Origin: Phallus indusiatus
Lineage: Eukaryota > Basidiomycota > Agaricomycetes > Phallales > Phallaceae
Length of the DNA stretch: 64,000 bases
NCBI GenBank assembly: GCA_027605045.1
Contig: JAQFWX010000030.1
Coordinates: 434,001 to 498,000 of the forward strand
Direction of reading: 5' to 3'
The notes beneath the pieces were generated by a model. The model did not search any database, was not told where the DNA came from, and worked only from the letters and a program-made list of their open reading frames with translations. This document shows positions 35,261 to 46,247 of this stretch, piece after piece; the stretch's first letter is position 1; every line of letters begins with the position of its first letter. Position numbers and translations under genes: made by a program.

Positions 35261-36074
35261 ATGGACTACGAGCCAATTTCTAACGAAACATCTGAACGAC
35301 TCGGCTTTATATTCGAACAAGTCGGAGATGATTACAATTCGCTTAAATTCGTTGCTAGACCAGAGGGTGATCCCATTCTAGCATTCTCGTTGTGAGCACC
35401 CCCATCAATCTGTCCGCTATTTGATAAATTCTAAAGATAATTCAACTAGTGATGTTGTACGTATAATCTCTCATTACGAGCTTAAACTTCACAAGTATCA
35501 ACTTGCTTTAGAAACATAAAATACCGACGTTGACCGTCCAGTTAACTCGCGAATTAGAGTGGCGCAGTCTCTATCCAGAATTGAAAGGCCCCGATATGTG
35601 TGTGCTCCACTTTGGGCCAAACCATGACATGGGTCGGTTCGGATATGGAATACTTGGAGAGGAGTATATGAGCAAATATTTGAGAAGGTCAAGTCAAGGG
35701 AGTTCGTGAGTATCAAGGTCTTTTGTTCGTTGCCATAAAACGTAACCATAGCGATTTCGCAAGGTCAATATACTTCACAGCACAAAACGATCGCGAGTAC
35801 AAGTGGAAACCCACCGGGTTTATGATTGAAGTATGTTCTGGTGATTCAATTGCTTTCTTTGTCATCTCTGATTTAAAAATTTCGGCAGTGTTTAGATACG
35901 CATACTCGCAAATGGGTTGCAAAATATGATGCACGATATGACCCACCTCAGATGCAAATCAAAGGAGATGGCGTGCTGATATGCACAGAATTGATGGTCA
36001 CATGGTACTTATTCATGAATGCAAAGAAGTGGAAATGGAACATCAAGACAGCGAAAGAGATCCGAGCGGGCTAG
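35261..36074 (+). CDS. Small basidiomycete protein, DUF6593-like
   Basis: Five exons. Exon 1 starts at 35261 (MDYEPISNETSERLGFIFEQ) and ends ...LAFS. A 7-nt microexon (TGATGTT, about 35449-35455) links it to a long exon reading KIPTLTVQLTRELEWRSLYP, followed by SIYFTAQNDREYKWKPTGFM and an exon ending in TAG at 36072-36074. The layout (beta-rich, a 'YFTAQNDREYKWK' block, then DTHTRKWVAKYDARYDPP) recalls the DUF6593 family that is expanded in Agaricomycetes, by memory only. No catalytic residues, signal peptide or membrane span are evident, so it is probably cytosolic. The microexon keeps the frame only if both flanking introns are removed. Function unknown. Confidence 0.65.
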
Positions 36075-37940
36075 GAGGCTATGACCCTCGGTCCGGAGGG
36101 GCACGCATTGGATATTAAACACATAAACACACATCCATCTGACGTCCATCTCATTCTGTTTTCTCTTTGGACGTCAGATTTCTTCTTCTTCTTTTCTCCT
36201 CCTCCTTTTCGTTGACTCATTCTATGATCCATGCTTTCTTTTCTCTCCCGTCTCTTCTAGATTCGCTCTTGTGCATATCCCATCCCATCCCCGGCACCAC
36301 CACCGGTCACGCTCACACTATATACATAGTCGCTTTTGTCCATACACCAAAAACCCTGCATTGAACCCACCCAATTGTACTTTAGATTTCTCGGCAAAAT
36401 GTCTCATTATTAATCCTCTGAAATTTGATAACTTATCATTCGCGTTCGTCATTTACTACCCTGTAAAGTTATGGCTCGAGACCCCTGAAATTCCGTGCCC
36501 CGGCGAAGTTGAAGGTCCGGAGTGTATCAGAATGTATCCTACGTAAACTTCCTTCTCATCGTTTATATCTTTGTCATGAAGCATGATCGCCGACGGTTTA
36601 AGGTGACACAATTCTTGGATGACGGTTCACTGTAGATATTAATGAAGAAAGGAAAATTACATAGTTTGCTCTACACATAAAATGACGTGATGTGTTATTT
36701 ATAGAAGTCGCTATCTCAAGCGATTCATTAACTCTAATTTCCAAAAAGCTGAATTGCCTCCAAAAATCTGACTGACAGTAAAAAACGCAGTGATACATAC
36801 ATTCCATGAATGCAAGACTTCCGTCTCCTAATCCGTTGTACATCGAGGGTACCAACAGCTTCCCTGAAATACCTAAATTTGGTCAGCGATCTTGAATTCT
36901 GGCACACAGCTTGTTCCAAGATCGGTACATAGATGTTATCGGTACCGCGGACGACGGCCACGGCAAGAGAACCAACAAACCCTGCACACGCGCACAATGG
37001 CCTTGGGTAAATATACCCAGAAAATGAAGGGTTGCGTGTAGCCCTTGTGCATATTCCATGTACGAATCAGAACTCATGGGTTCAGTTAAGCGGGGACGTC
37101 TTTGCCAAACTCCTGGTTTTTCTTTGACGGTCGTATCTTGTTCGTTGAGCTATAGCGAAAAAGCCCTGAGTAATGGGAGCTTTAAAAAATTGAACTAATG
37201 GGAGGCGATTGGAGACAAATCTCCCCGCAAAGCTATGATACATAACGGGTATCATACCCCTTAAGTTTGTATTCTGGGATTGAGAAATTTATCTGTACCT
37301 GTGTAGCGTTTAAAAATGGCGCCTAAAAACGCATCATGGTGCGCGTGTAAAAAAAATCGCTTAGACGACTTTCTCTTTTTTGCAATGATGACCTGCTGAA
37401 CAAATTTAATTACCATCTTACGCAATAATATCGGCTACGAAGTGAACATTGCGAGGGACTTGATTATCGATCAACATCTATGACTCGACGAGATTGATCA
37501 ACGATGGTCTATTAGCATCAATGAGCTTAGTGGACATCTCCAATCAAGAACCTTTCTCACGAACGCACGGATAATTGATACTGTCAATTTGAAACTCTTC
37601 ACCATCGTTTGAAATCGGATTAAGCTCCGTCATCTTCCGTCTGATAATACCTTGGGGTATGTACCTTGAGTTCGCAATCGAGGTCGAGCCCTACGCGTCG
37701 AGGGCGGACCTGAATTGTACTCACAGAGTCTGCCAAGTCTGCCGCAGTGGTCTGGTCTGATCTCGTCAGCTGATATCATATTGATCATATTGTGTTCTCA
37801 CACAGCATTGAAACAACTTACATCACTGCCTCCCGGATTGGTATACGGCGTCGGCCTAGTACCTTTGGACAACATAAAAGGAGGGTTTAAGGTTGATCGG
37901 GTTTCCCCATAATTGAAATCAAAATTCGGCTACGCAACAA
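36075..37940. other. Gene-poor interval
   Basis: 36110-36400 is pyrimidine-rich. On the minus strand near 36.6-37.1 kb there is a short chain of possible exons, with MSSDSYMEYAQGLHATLHFL and KLLVPSMYNGLGDG, that faintly suggests a small membrane protein. I could not close a consistent frame. Confidence 0.35.
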
Positions 37941-38021
37941 GTGGTCCCTCCAGGGTGATCAGTCGATCGTTCAGATTGGCATCTCAGATCCACCCACTTA
38001 GTGACATGGACCCCGGTCACG
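37941..38021 (+). repeat. Left arm of an imperfect inverted repeat
   Basis: The block 'cgatcgttcagatt...gaccccggtcacg' recurs in reverse orientation at 39138-39216, at roughly 75-80% identity by eye over about 80 bases. The two arms enclose about 1.1 kb that holds two SINE-like elements. Confidence 0.6.
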
Positions 38022-38324
38022 TTGTATATTTGCACTGAATATAAAAATAATCTGAATATAATTTCGGGAGTTGGTGTGCGGAAATGATGAGAATTTTTTT
38101 TTGCTCTGATATGCGAAGACGCAGCAACCTGCAAAATGAGTTGCAGATACAATTAATACCAAGCATCACATGAAGATAGGTGGCCCAAACTCTCTCAGAG
38201 TCTCTCTTCAAAATTATGGAAGACGAATAGAAGAATCCATGAATCATTTATAAGATTTAAATATATTGAAGTTGAAGAATGCTGTGTTATCCGGTTCAAG
38301 GGGGGATAGATATATATTTGCTTA

Positions 38325-38597
38325 ATTGGAGCGTATATGTGTGAGCTGTAGTGGATCAGTGGGACGGAGTTCAGGATGAGTGTGTCTTGTAGTGATTAAT
38401 TTTTGGAGGCCTCTGGTTCGAATCCCGGCCATGTAAGAACAAAACTCCTTCGAGTTTCCTGTCTTATGTAACTGTTTGTCTTTTAAATGTAGACCTGGAA
38501 ACTTCAGCTTTGTCGCAACCTTTTGTTCAGGTGACTTGTTTTCAGAACTGTTCCTCAAAGAAAAAATCCGCCAGCACTTTCAAAAAAAATAAAATTG
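38325..38597 (+). mobile_element. tRNA-derived SINE-like element, forward
   Basis: Carries a box A-like 'tggatcagtggg' at about 38352-38363 and a perfect box B 'ggttcgaatcccg' at about 38415-38427, about 60 nt apart. The internal Pol III promoter is not followed by a proper acceptor stem. A body of about 170 bases leads into an A-rich end (38579-38592). This is the layout of a tRNA-derived SINE, not a functional tRNA. The 5' border is approximate. Confidence 0.55.
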
Positions 38598-38830
38598 TTA
38601 TTTTTACCCCGGGTGCGAACTACTGATACGGGCGCATTCACAAAGTCATCAACCCCTGAAAAGTTCAACCAACCTACAATTAGTCAGAAAGATGCATCTT
38701 CACCAAAGTAAAAATGCAGGAGCCATGAAATTCGAACGAGCACACTCGCAAAGTAAGCCCTTGGAAACTTCACCACTAAGCTATAGTGCTCACATCTGAG
38801 CATGAAGTTCAATACCATATGACCTCCAGG
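38580..38830 (-). mobile_element. tRNA-derived SINE-like element, reverse
   Basis: On the minus strand a box A 'tagcttagtggt' (about 38777-38788) and a box B-like 'cgttcgaatttc' (about 38727-38738) are spaced as in a tRNA. The downstream body ends at an AT-rich tail near 38580-38600, where it meets the tail of the forward element. Head and tail borders are approximate. Confidence 0.5.
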
Positions 38831-39137
38831 TGCGAAAAACGTCGTGTTGTGTACTTTATAGATGAATAATTAGTAGAAACTTGATTACAGTATTTATCTA
38901 TTATGCAAATAAAAAGTACATTATTGTAAGGTAGTTAGAAAAACAAGTTGTCAGTGTAAAAGATATTGTGTACTAGTTAAAGACCGGGTTTGATCAGAAC
39001 TTCTAGTCCGTGCCATTATATCCAGCGCACTCTTCTTTCAGATCATTTTTCATAAAATCTAACTGAATACGCGCCTTGAATATTGATGTATTTACTTAGT
39101 AAAAAATATCATTTTATATTATAATGAAATTATTAGC
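38831..39137. other. AT-rich spacer inside the inverted-repeat pair
   Basis: No gene or clear repeat is seen. Confidence 0.35.
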
Positions 39138-39216
39138 CGTGACCGGGGTCCATCCCACTAAGCGGTTGGATCTTGGATGGTAATCTGAACGATCGACCCA
39201 TAACTCGTCCCTCCAC
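39138..39216 (-). repeat. Right arm of the imperfect inverted repeat
   Basis: Reverse-complement partner of 37941-38021. Read in coding sense each arm contains a similar tail (SIVQITIQDPTA here, SIVQIGISDPPT in the other). The pair may therefore be two copies of the 3' end of an old gene rather than transposon ends. Confidence 0.55.
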
Positions 39217-40129
39217 GATATAGTATTGTTCCTGAACCCTGAGAAGAACTTGGAGGTGTTTGACCCACCCACTTCGCACACACATAGTACACAGCCAAAT
39301 AAGCCAAAGCCACTTTTAGCCCGGAGCGAACTGCGGCGTGATTCGTCAATTGAATTTTGCGGGGTGCTGCTAGCTCACTCCGAGAAAACGTGTTATATAC
39401 CGCAGTGTGCCGTCATTAGGGTCGTCTTCTCGTCTAGGGAAAAACTAGGGCCTCAAACCGTTCTTGTCCGATGTTCAGCAGATGAACTAAAGAAGGTCCG
39501 AATAACGGTCCGCGTTTAGGGAAATTACGTTGCTGGAGGTTCTCACGAGTTGAGTAAATATTGACCAATGGTGGTTTGATGGAGATGTTGAGCTACCTGG
39601 TCAAAGGCATAGTAAGCATCAAGCTAAACAAGCAGCGGTTTCAGTTTTCATACCAAGACTGTTTTTAATTGATATATCATACCGCGATTTTGAGATCTAC
39701 GCCGCTATTAAGGGTCTTTGGTATTGAAGTGAGGTACTCGCCATATAGTGATTGTTAGCGGATAAATCTATTCATGTAATTAAATAGGGTCAGGTAGGGC
39801 CGAGGACAATTCTGAGTGGATGGTGAGCAAAAATAGGACAAGTTTATTGCAGCCGAGGTAGAACTTAATACAAAGGCCTTCGAATGCGTGCGGACGGGGC
39901 GATGATCTTGATATACGTGAACATGGCCGGAAAGCCCCTTCAGTTCAAACATTTAGACAAGAATGGTTCTCGAGAACGGCGTGGGAAACCTTATTGTTAT
40001 TCTCGTATTGACGGACATTAGAAGCAATCTTTAAGGGTTTATAGAGAAAGGCGGAAGACATAACGTAATTTTTCGGCAATGTCTATATTCATGCGATTAA
40101 CCGGAAAAGTATAGTTACTATACTTTCTT
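39217..40129. other. Intergenic
   Basis: No gene is recognised; 3' flank of COQ10 on its right side. Confidence 0.35.
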
Positions 40130-40919
40130 CTATTCGGTGCCGGGTCCATACAAAGAAAGACATCGATTCTCGAAAGCATCGATCATACGCTTAGCTATTT
40201 TACTTGAGAATGCCGCCGAAAGTCGAGCATGTAAAGGACTAGCGAATGCAAATTCGATATCGAATGTTACCAGTGTCGGGCCACCTGCATCGGCTTTCTT
40301 CTGGGCATTTCGGTGAAATGTTTGAATAACGTCTGCAGTAGGATGTGGAGATTTAGTTGAGGCAGGTTGGAAAGACCAGGTGGTTATTAATGATTTGAAT
40401 AATGGAGTTTCTGTAGACGCGACCGCCTGTGATGATCACTGTGTTAGAAGTCAAGCAGTACAAACTGTGTCAGGAACATACCTGAACTAGTTCATTTGGC
40501 CGGCAATGAACATTACTGACGTATGTCTCTTCAAATCCCATAAATGACACGGTGAGCTCCCCCCGCATGTCAATAACACCGTTTCCTCCGAGGTCTTTGG
40601 ATATAACCCGAGATTGGCTACAATACGGGATAAAGTGCTTGTACGACCCGACATCAGCAACTACATTGTACATCTGCTTTTGACTGTATCTAGTGACCAA
40701 AAAGAAAATAAGAATTGAATGTCGTGACTGATCCAGCACAGAAAAGAAAACTTACGGCATGATTTTCCTCTCATGATGTTTTTCTGTTTGTTCCGCATCT
40801 GAACCAGAATCCTGTCCAGGGAATAATCCAAGAGAGTTGAAAAAAGTTCTATGTCGGTAACATGACGTATGGCGAAGAAAAAATCGACCTTGTGTTTTTA
40901 GAGTGACAGAACGAAGCAT
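40130..40919 (-). CDS. COQ10: Coenzyme Q-binding protein COQ10, mitochondrial
   Basis: Three exons, 40919-40756, 40689-40492 and 40436-40130, give 222 residues. COQ10 is a START/polyketide-cyclase-fold lipid carrier in the mitochondrial inner membrane that delivers coenzyme Q to its sites of synthesis and respiration. The start at 40919 gives MLRSVTLKTQGRFFLRHTS, an Arg-rich leader typical of mitochondrial import; an in-frame ATG 13 codons upstream is less likely. Family blocks are MPYSQKQMYNVVADVGSYKHF, PYCSQSRV, ELTVSFMGFEETYVS, a WSFQP segment, TLVTFDIEFAFASPLHARLS and the C-terminal KRMIDAFENRC. Length and order match the family. Single copy here, with no sign of decay. Confidence 0.92.
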
Positions 40920-41699
40920 TTGATTCCGTGTGACAATTCTGTCCCTAATTAGACGCACGTGGTCACGTCATTCTTAACTTACTTAGCAATGGCAACATGG
41001 GGTAACCGGCTTTGGAAGTGCTAGCTGCTAGATGTTTTAGGCTTTCAAAGTCAAGACTTCTACCAGTCACGCGATATCAAGCAAGGGTACGCGCGCCACA
41101 GGTGCTTGAAATGTAATAGGAAGTGGATGACGATTGTGTTCTGCCAGGTACGCGCGTTTGCGTACATATGTCTTTGACCGTCGATGAAGAAATGTTTTTT
41201 CTAGATCGCTCACAATATAATATCGGGAAGACTCTGGTTAATCTGTTGCGTGCGGCATGTCTTTGGTCTTACTGTCCGGATCATCCAATATTGAACGCAC
41301 GCGCCACGACTAGGCCGACATGAATCAACAAAGATATCAAAATGCTTCTATCTTATCGCGTCATCGTTGCTGCTCAGCTGCTCAGGATTCGAATGCGTTA
41401 TTGAAACGTAGTCATCATCTGACTCAGTCACCCTTTGTCAGCTCGAAGTCATTGTTGGCCAATCAGCCGAATCCACTTCATCCAATTCCCTCGTTGTCAA
41501 TTAGCGAAGAGGATGATTACCAAGAAAATTATTGAGCCTAGGCACAATTTTCAATCTTTCAAACCGCCGTGAGCCGCTTTTCATCAAGGTCTAACAACGT
41601 CGAATGTAATGCTCGTTCTTTATCAACTTAGTAATATCAGAACATTGATATTTAATGAGATTAACATAGTACAGGTTCACCAGTTTACATTGAGTAGAA
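40920..41699. other. Intergenic, with duplicated promoter upstream of SDR copy C
   Basis: 41560-41699 ('gccgtgagccgcttttcatcaag...cattgagtag') is repeated upstream of copy D at 42985-43132. The shared block suggests common regulation or recent duplication. No other gene is seen. Confidence 0.5.
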
Positions 41700-42794
41700 A
41701 TGGCGACGCTCAAAAACAAAATTATCCTCATTATTGGCGGCACTTCAGGCATCGGATTTGGCGTCGCAGAAGCTTCTCTCAAATCTTTTGCTGAAGTAGT
41801 TGTCGTCGCTTCCTCAAACAAGGATCGCGTTGAAAACGCTGTTAAAAGACTAACAGAGGCAAAATTGGGACCTGGACAGATCAAGGGCCGTGTCGTTGAT
41901 GCTGAAAAGGAGGAATCTTTGAAAGCTTTACTCGAGGACATTGGCGAGGTAGATCATATTGTTGTCACCAGTGGTCGACTAAGTGGAGGCATTAGCTTCC
42001 CGGATATCAGTCTTGAGTCTGCTAGGAGTACGTTTTGTCCCAGGCACTTGTTTGGACCATGTATATCAAACAGAGTGCAGATTTCTTCGATGCAAGAATA
42101 TGGGGATTAGTTGTCATAGCTAAATTTGCCAAATTTCGTCCTGGAGGGTCCTTAACATTCACCGGTGGTCAGTATACCTGTTTATAGGCTCTCTGCACTG
42201 GATGTCCAATAACAATATGTTTATTGATAGGAGCGCTATCCTTGAAGCCCTATCCTACGTTCTCCTTTACGACTTCTATCATCTCCGGTGTTGAAGGTCT
42301 TACGAGAGGATTGGCTGTCGACCTCGCCCCGATTCGTGTAAATGCTATTTGCGCCGGTGCAGTAAGCTGACCTTCCATGACTCGTCAACTTTTTGACTAA
42401 TTCGTGACGAACGTTGAAAGGTCAAAACAGAAGTACGTTTCGGATTGAATCACTTCATATCGGAGGCTTATGCATATCTACTCTTATTAGATGTGGGATC
42501 AGATTCCACAGAATGTGAAAGAAGATCTCTTGAATGACAGGGGTCGTACGCTTGTTCAGCATGTTGGAATGCCCGACGAGGTAGGTTGCTGCATATAATT
42601 TCCTCGTTTGCGTGTGTTCATTGTTCACAATTTCCGCCAGCTTGCCGAGGCTTATCTGTTTTGTATGAAGTAAGTCTTTTTCCGTTAAGTAATAAATACA
42701 TGGGAGATGAATGAATGCCTCTTTTAGGTGCAGTTACGTTACTGGACAGTACATTGTAGTTGATGGCGGGCAAATTCTCAACACCGTCAATTGA
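41700..42794 (+). CDS. Atypical short-chain dehydrogenase (SDR), copy C
   Basis: Intact seven-exon gene of about 245 residues. It starts MATLKNKIILIIGGTSGIG (dinucleotide-binding loop), then KLGPGQIKGRVVDAEKEESL, DHIVVTSGRLSGG (the place of the usual NNAG), WGLVVIAKFAKFRPGGSLTF, YPTFSFTTSIISGVEGLTRG, LAVDLAPIRVNAICAG, the 12-nt microexon VKTE, MPDE, LAEAYLFCMK and VTGQYIVVDGG, with TGA at 42792-42794. At the YxxxK position it has FTTSI, so Tyr and Lys are both absent, as in the other three copies. The exon 1/2 junction uses GGA|GTACGT and GCAG|ATTTC. The nearest relative is copy D directly downstream; copies A and B are 30 kb away on the other strand. Likely an NAD(P)-binding SDR-fold protein of unknown substrate. 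Confidence 0.87.
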
Positions 42795-43630
42795 GACCGG
42801 AGGTCCGGATATAGTGACCTTTTACTTTTGTGATTTACTGTTACACACTTTCCCATGTACATCCTGATTTTTTCTCATTACTATGAAAGCGTTCATGCAT
42901 CAAAAAACGAGCGTTCATTGTTGACCAATCAACGAAATCCGATTTATTGAGCTTTCTGGTTTTCAAACAGCGGAGGCAATCCTTCAAGCCGCCGTGAGTC
43001 CGACTGAGTCGCTTTTCGTCAAGGTTTATCAAATGTAATGCTCATGAGTCATTTCAGATTAATAATATTAGAACATTGTCATTTAATCAAATAAGATCAC
43101 GACACAGGTTCATCAGCCCACATTGAGTAGAAATGGCGACACTCAAAAACAAAATTATCCTTATTATTGGCGGCACTTCAGGCATCGGGTTTGGCGTCGC
43201 AGAAGCTTCTCTCAAATCTCTTGCTGAAGTGGTTATTGTCGCTTCTTCAAGCAAAGATCGCGTTGAAAACGCTGTTAGAAGACTAACAGAGGCAAAACTA
43301 GGACCTGGACAGATCAAAGGCCGTGTCGTTGATGCTGAAAATGAAGAATCTCTCAAAAATTTACTCGAGGACGTTGGCGAAGTAGATCATATTGTTGTAA
43401 CAAGTGGTCGACTAGGCGGAAGTGTTAGCTTCCCCGATGTCAGCCTTGAGTCTGCTAGGAGTATGTTTTGACTCACGTATTTTTTTGACTCATGCATATT
43501 CAACAGAGGGTAGATTTCTTCAATGCGAGAATATGGGGATTAGTTGTCATAGCGAAATCTGCCAAATTCCGTCCCGGAGGGTCTTTAACATTCACGGGCG
43601 GTTAGTATACGTATACTTGTTTCTATCAGT

Positions 43631-43739
43631 CAGTGATTTGAGTTTTATCTCCGGAGCGCATCCCGTGTTCTGGAAGTCTTTAGCGTAGTCAATTGACAGG
43701 ACCACGGGATGTGCTTCAGAGATAAAACCCAGATCACTG
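43631..43739. repeat. Foldback hairpin in an intron of SDR copy D
   Basis: Left arm 43631-43667 and right arm 43703-43739 are near-perfect reverse complements (for example 'gcatcccgtg' with 'cacgggatgtgc'), with a loop of about 35 bases. The sequence is missing from the equivalent intron in copy C, so it is an insertion. It may be a small foldback/MITE element or a small-RNA hairpin. Confidence 0.75.
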
Positions 43740-43815
43740 ATCGGCCGCCCTAGGCTTTTTGAGGATGTTCAATAACGGTATATCCATCAATAGGAGCGCA
43801 ATCCTTGAGGCCTTA

Positions 43816-44383
43816 TGATACGTGCGCGCAGGAGCGTACAGGAAAGATAAGGGAACCAGATAGTTGTTTGTGTGATAGAAAAGAGAGTATAGAATAGAGA
43901 TATAGTGTAGTTACGTCGAATAGAATGACTCAAATGCGTATTGTGAGACTGAGGGAAAAGCTGCAATACAATCCAAGAAAACTGATGATATTTGGAGTCT
44001 AAAAGCGACTGGTTTATATACAAATTTGTGGTTTAGTTTCCGAGTGAAAATCGGAATACCGGTTATCTAAAATGTGAAGAAAACGAGGGAAAAGCATGTG
44101 GAAAGTGAATACATGGTCTGAGAAATGGAAATTCAAGAAATTTTACTGAATAAAATCGCGATTAGAATGTAGGAAAAGGAGAGAAAATGTGAAGAAAAGT
44201 GAGGGATCAAGCCAAACCCAAGCCTAAGTCATTTATCTCTTTTATAATTTCCATCTGGAGCACGGGAATGGTGCATATACGCTGTCTCCAACTAGTCTGG
44301 CTGTGCTGCACTGCTCGGAGTAATACTGCGTCCGGGGCGCTAATTATGCTTAATCTCTTCGTAAGTCGTTTCCGCAAGCAACA
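43816..44383. mobile_element. Solo-LTR-like insertion in SDR copy D
   Basis: Against copy C, exon 3 is interrupted between 'ggcctta' and 'tcctac'. The insert begins TGATACGTGC and ends GCAAGCAACA, giving TG...CA ends. The 4-base direct repeat CTTA flanks it (43812-43815 and 44384-44387), or CTTAT if the ends are read one base inward. It encodes no protein and contains a TATA-like 'tttatataca'. Length and ends fit a solo LTR; a non-autonomous DNA element is the alternative. Confidence 0.6.
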
Positions 44384-44530
44384 CTTATCCTACTTTCTCT
44401 TTGGTGACTTCTATTATCTCAGGCGTGGAAGGTCTTACGAGAGGATTGGCTGTTGACCTTGCCCCGATTCGTGTGAATGCTATTTGCTCCGGTGCAGTAA
44501 GTCGATTTTCCATTAAGTGTGAATTTGGCT

Positions 44531-44638
44531 CATCAGTAATCTCGGTGAGGTTCTCCAACCTTCCTAGCCGTTCTCAGAGCTTCTGGAGACTCTGAGAACG
44601 ACCAGGAAGGTTGGAGAACCTCACCCGGATTACTGATG
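44531..44638. repeat. Second foldback hairpin in an intron of SDR copy D
   Basis: Arms 44531-44579 and 44590-44638 are almost exact reverse complements over 49 bases, with a 10-base loop. The sequence is absent from copy C. It is similar in size to the hairpin at 43631-43739 but has a different arm sequence. Confidence 0.8.
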
Positions 44639-45045
44639 CTAACTCATGAGGAACCCTTAAAGGTCAAAACAGAAGTACGTTCCGGGTTGAAATCGATTGT
44701 TCCATATCGGAGGCTTATGCACTCTGTTTACCCTCATTAGCTGTGGGATCAGATTCCACAAAATGTGAGAGAAGAACTCATGAATAACACGAATCGTATG
44801 CTTGTCAAACATATTGGAATGCCCGACGAGGTAGGTCACTGCATAATTGTTTCGTTTGGTAATTGTGTTCACTTGTTCACGATCTCCACCAGCTTGCCGA
44901 GGCTTATCTGTTTTGCATGAAGTAAGTCTTTCACCTTTGGGTAATATATACATAGGAGATACCGAACAACTCTATTAGGTGCAGCTACGTTACTGGACAG
45001 TACATTGTGGTTGATGGCGGACAAATTCTTAATACCCTCAATTGA

Positions 45046-46247
45046 AGCCAGAAAATGGTGACCTTTACTTTCCATGTACATCATCGTTTATGAAAGCGTT
45101 CATGTGTGCACGCTTGGCAAAATCAATGCCTATAGGTCACTATTTTTTGTCACGGTGAACTGCTGCTTGAGTCAGAAAGAATGTATTTATAGTGGGATCC
45201 CATCAAAATTCCTACATATTGCGTTTGACCCGCAATTAATCACGCACGGCAAAACTGAAGTCTAATTCCTATTACATCATGTGGCCGCAATTTTGAATGA
45301 TTCTCCATTCCTTTTGCAATTTACAACCCAGCCTTTTTGCTAAGTAAAGCTGACAAGGTTGAAACTCGTAAATTTCCCAGTAAGATGCGTTACGAAATAA
45401 CAGGATCATGAACTCGTCCTTTAGACTGCCGGCCCAATAATTAGTATCACGGGTTTGGAGCAGTCGTCAGTAAGAGTTAGTAAGGCGGTGCGCAAGTGGT
45501 ATTTCCCGGTTTGTTTTTGTATTATTTTATTTAAATTAACAGTAACGTCATTAGTGGACATCAAAAAACGAACGTTGTCGAATCGCTATTAATTTCAAGG
45601 AAAAACACGAGGCTGGCACTTCTCGAATTAAATGCTCAGCGTTGTACACATGACCTTAGAGTCAAGAAACGTTGGAGCTGAATGATTGCCAGCAGCCAGA
45701 CAAGGTACGGCGTTTATAGGTTGGTGGTATTTAGGAAATATTAGTGGATAGTCATGACAGGATCTCGGCAGAAGGAATCTTCGCAAAGTTTCGACCGTGG
45801 GACGGGCCAACCATGGTCCATGGATCCTTCCTTTTCGCTATCAAATACTTCGTGATTATCACAGCGCCCCTAAGATAGTGAAGATTCTAATTTCTTGATT
45901 GAAAGCTTCGCGTTTCCTTGAGAAGATCTTTTTCCAAATAACAAGTTCTGTAGATTACACGAACCTTTGACATTTAAGCATCTCAAACTTTCTATCTTGT
46001 TCCTGAGGAAGAGATTTTCTTATGCAGCGGATAAAAAAAGAACATGCATACTACGTCAGGATATACGTCATTGATTGGTTGCTTTTGGCATCCGAGTCCA
46101 GACCTTTCCTTATTAGGAAATGTCCACTCGCTTATCTAAACCCTCAAGTTTGGTTTCGCTCTTTGTCTCATCCATCCCTTCCCCCTTCTTCCACTCGTTG
46201 TTCTTCACGTTCAATCCTTAACATCGAATTTAAGGTTCCCGAACTCA
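45046..46247. other. Intergenic
   Basis: No gene is recognised. 46150-46240 is pyrimidine-rich and serves as the likely promoter of the BTB gene. Confidence 0.4.

Larger units (their letters stand above)
43133..45045 (+). pseudogene. SDR copy D, disrupted by an insertion
   Basis: Tandem copy of 41700-42794 with the same start (MATLKNK), splice sites and end (TGA at 45043-45045). Every exon is otherwise open: the VKTE microexon, VKHIGMPDE, LAEAYLFCMK and VTGQYIVVDGGQ are intact. The third exon is split after GAQSLRPY by about 570 bases (43816-44383). That length is not a multiple of three, and the insert carries stops, so the normal protein cannot be made unless the insert is spliced out. Two hairpin sequences absent from copy C sit in introns at 43631-43739 and 44531-44638. 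The lack of other damage says the insertion is recent. The site equivalent to YxxxK again lacks Tyr and Lys. Confidence 0.85.

Noticed and set aside
36598..37080. Chain of possible minus-strand exons suggesting a small TMEM14-like membrane protein
   Set aside because: Segments could not be joined in one frame, and the hydrophobic core is incomplete.
38395..38440. Possible tRNA (strong T-loop box B)
   Set aside because: No pairing acceptor stem or anticodon arm; better explained as a tRNA-derived SINE.
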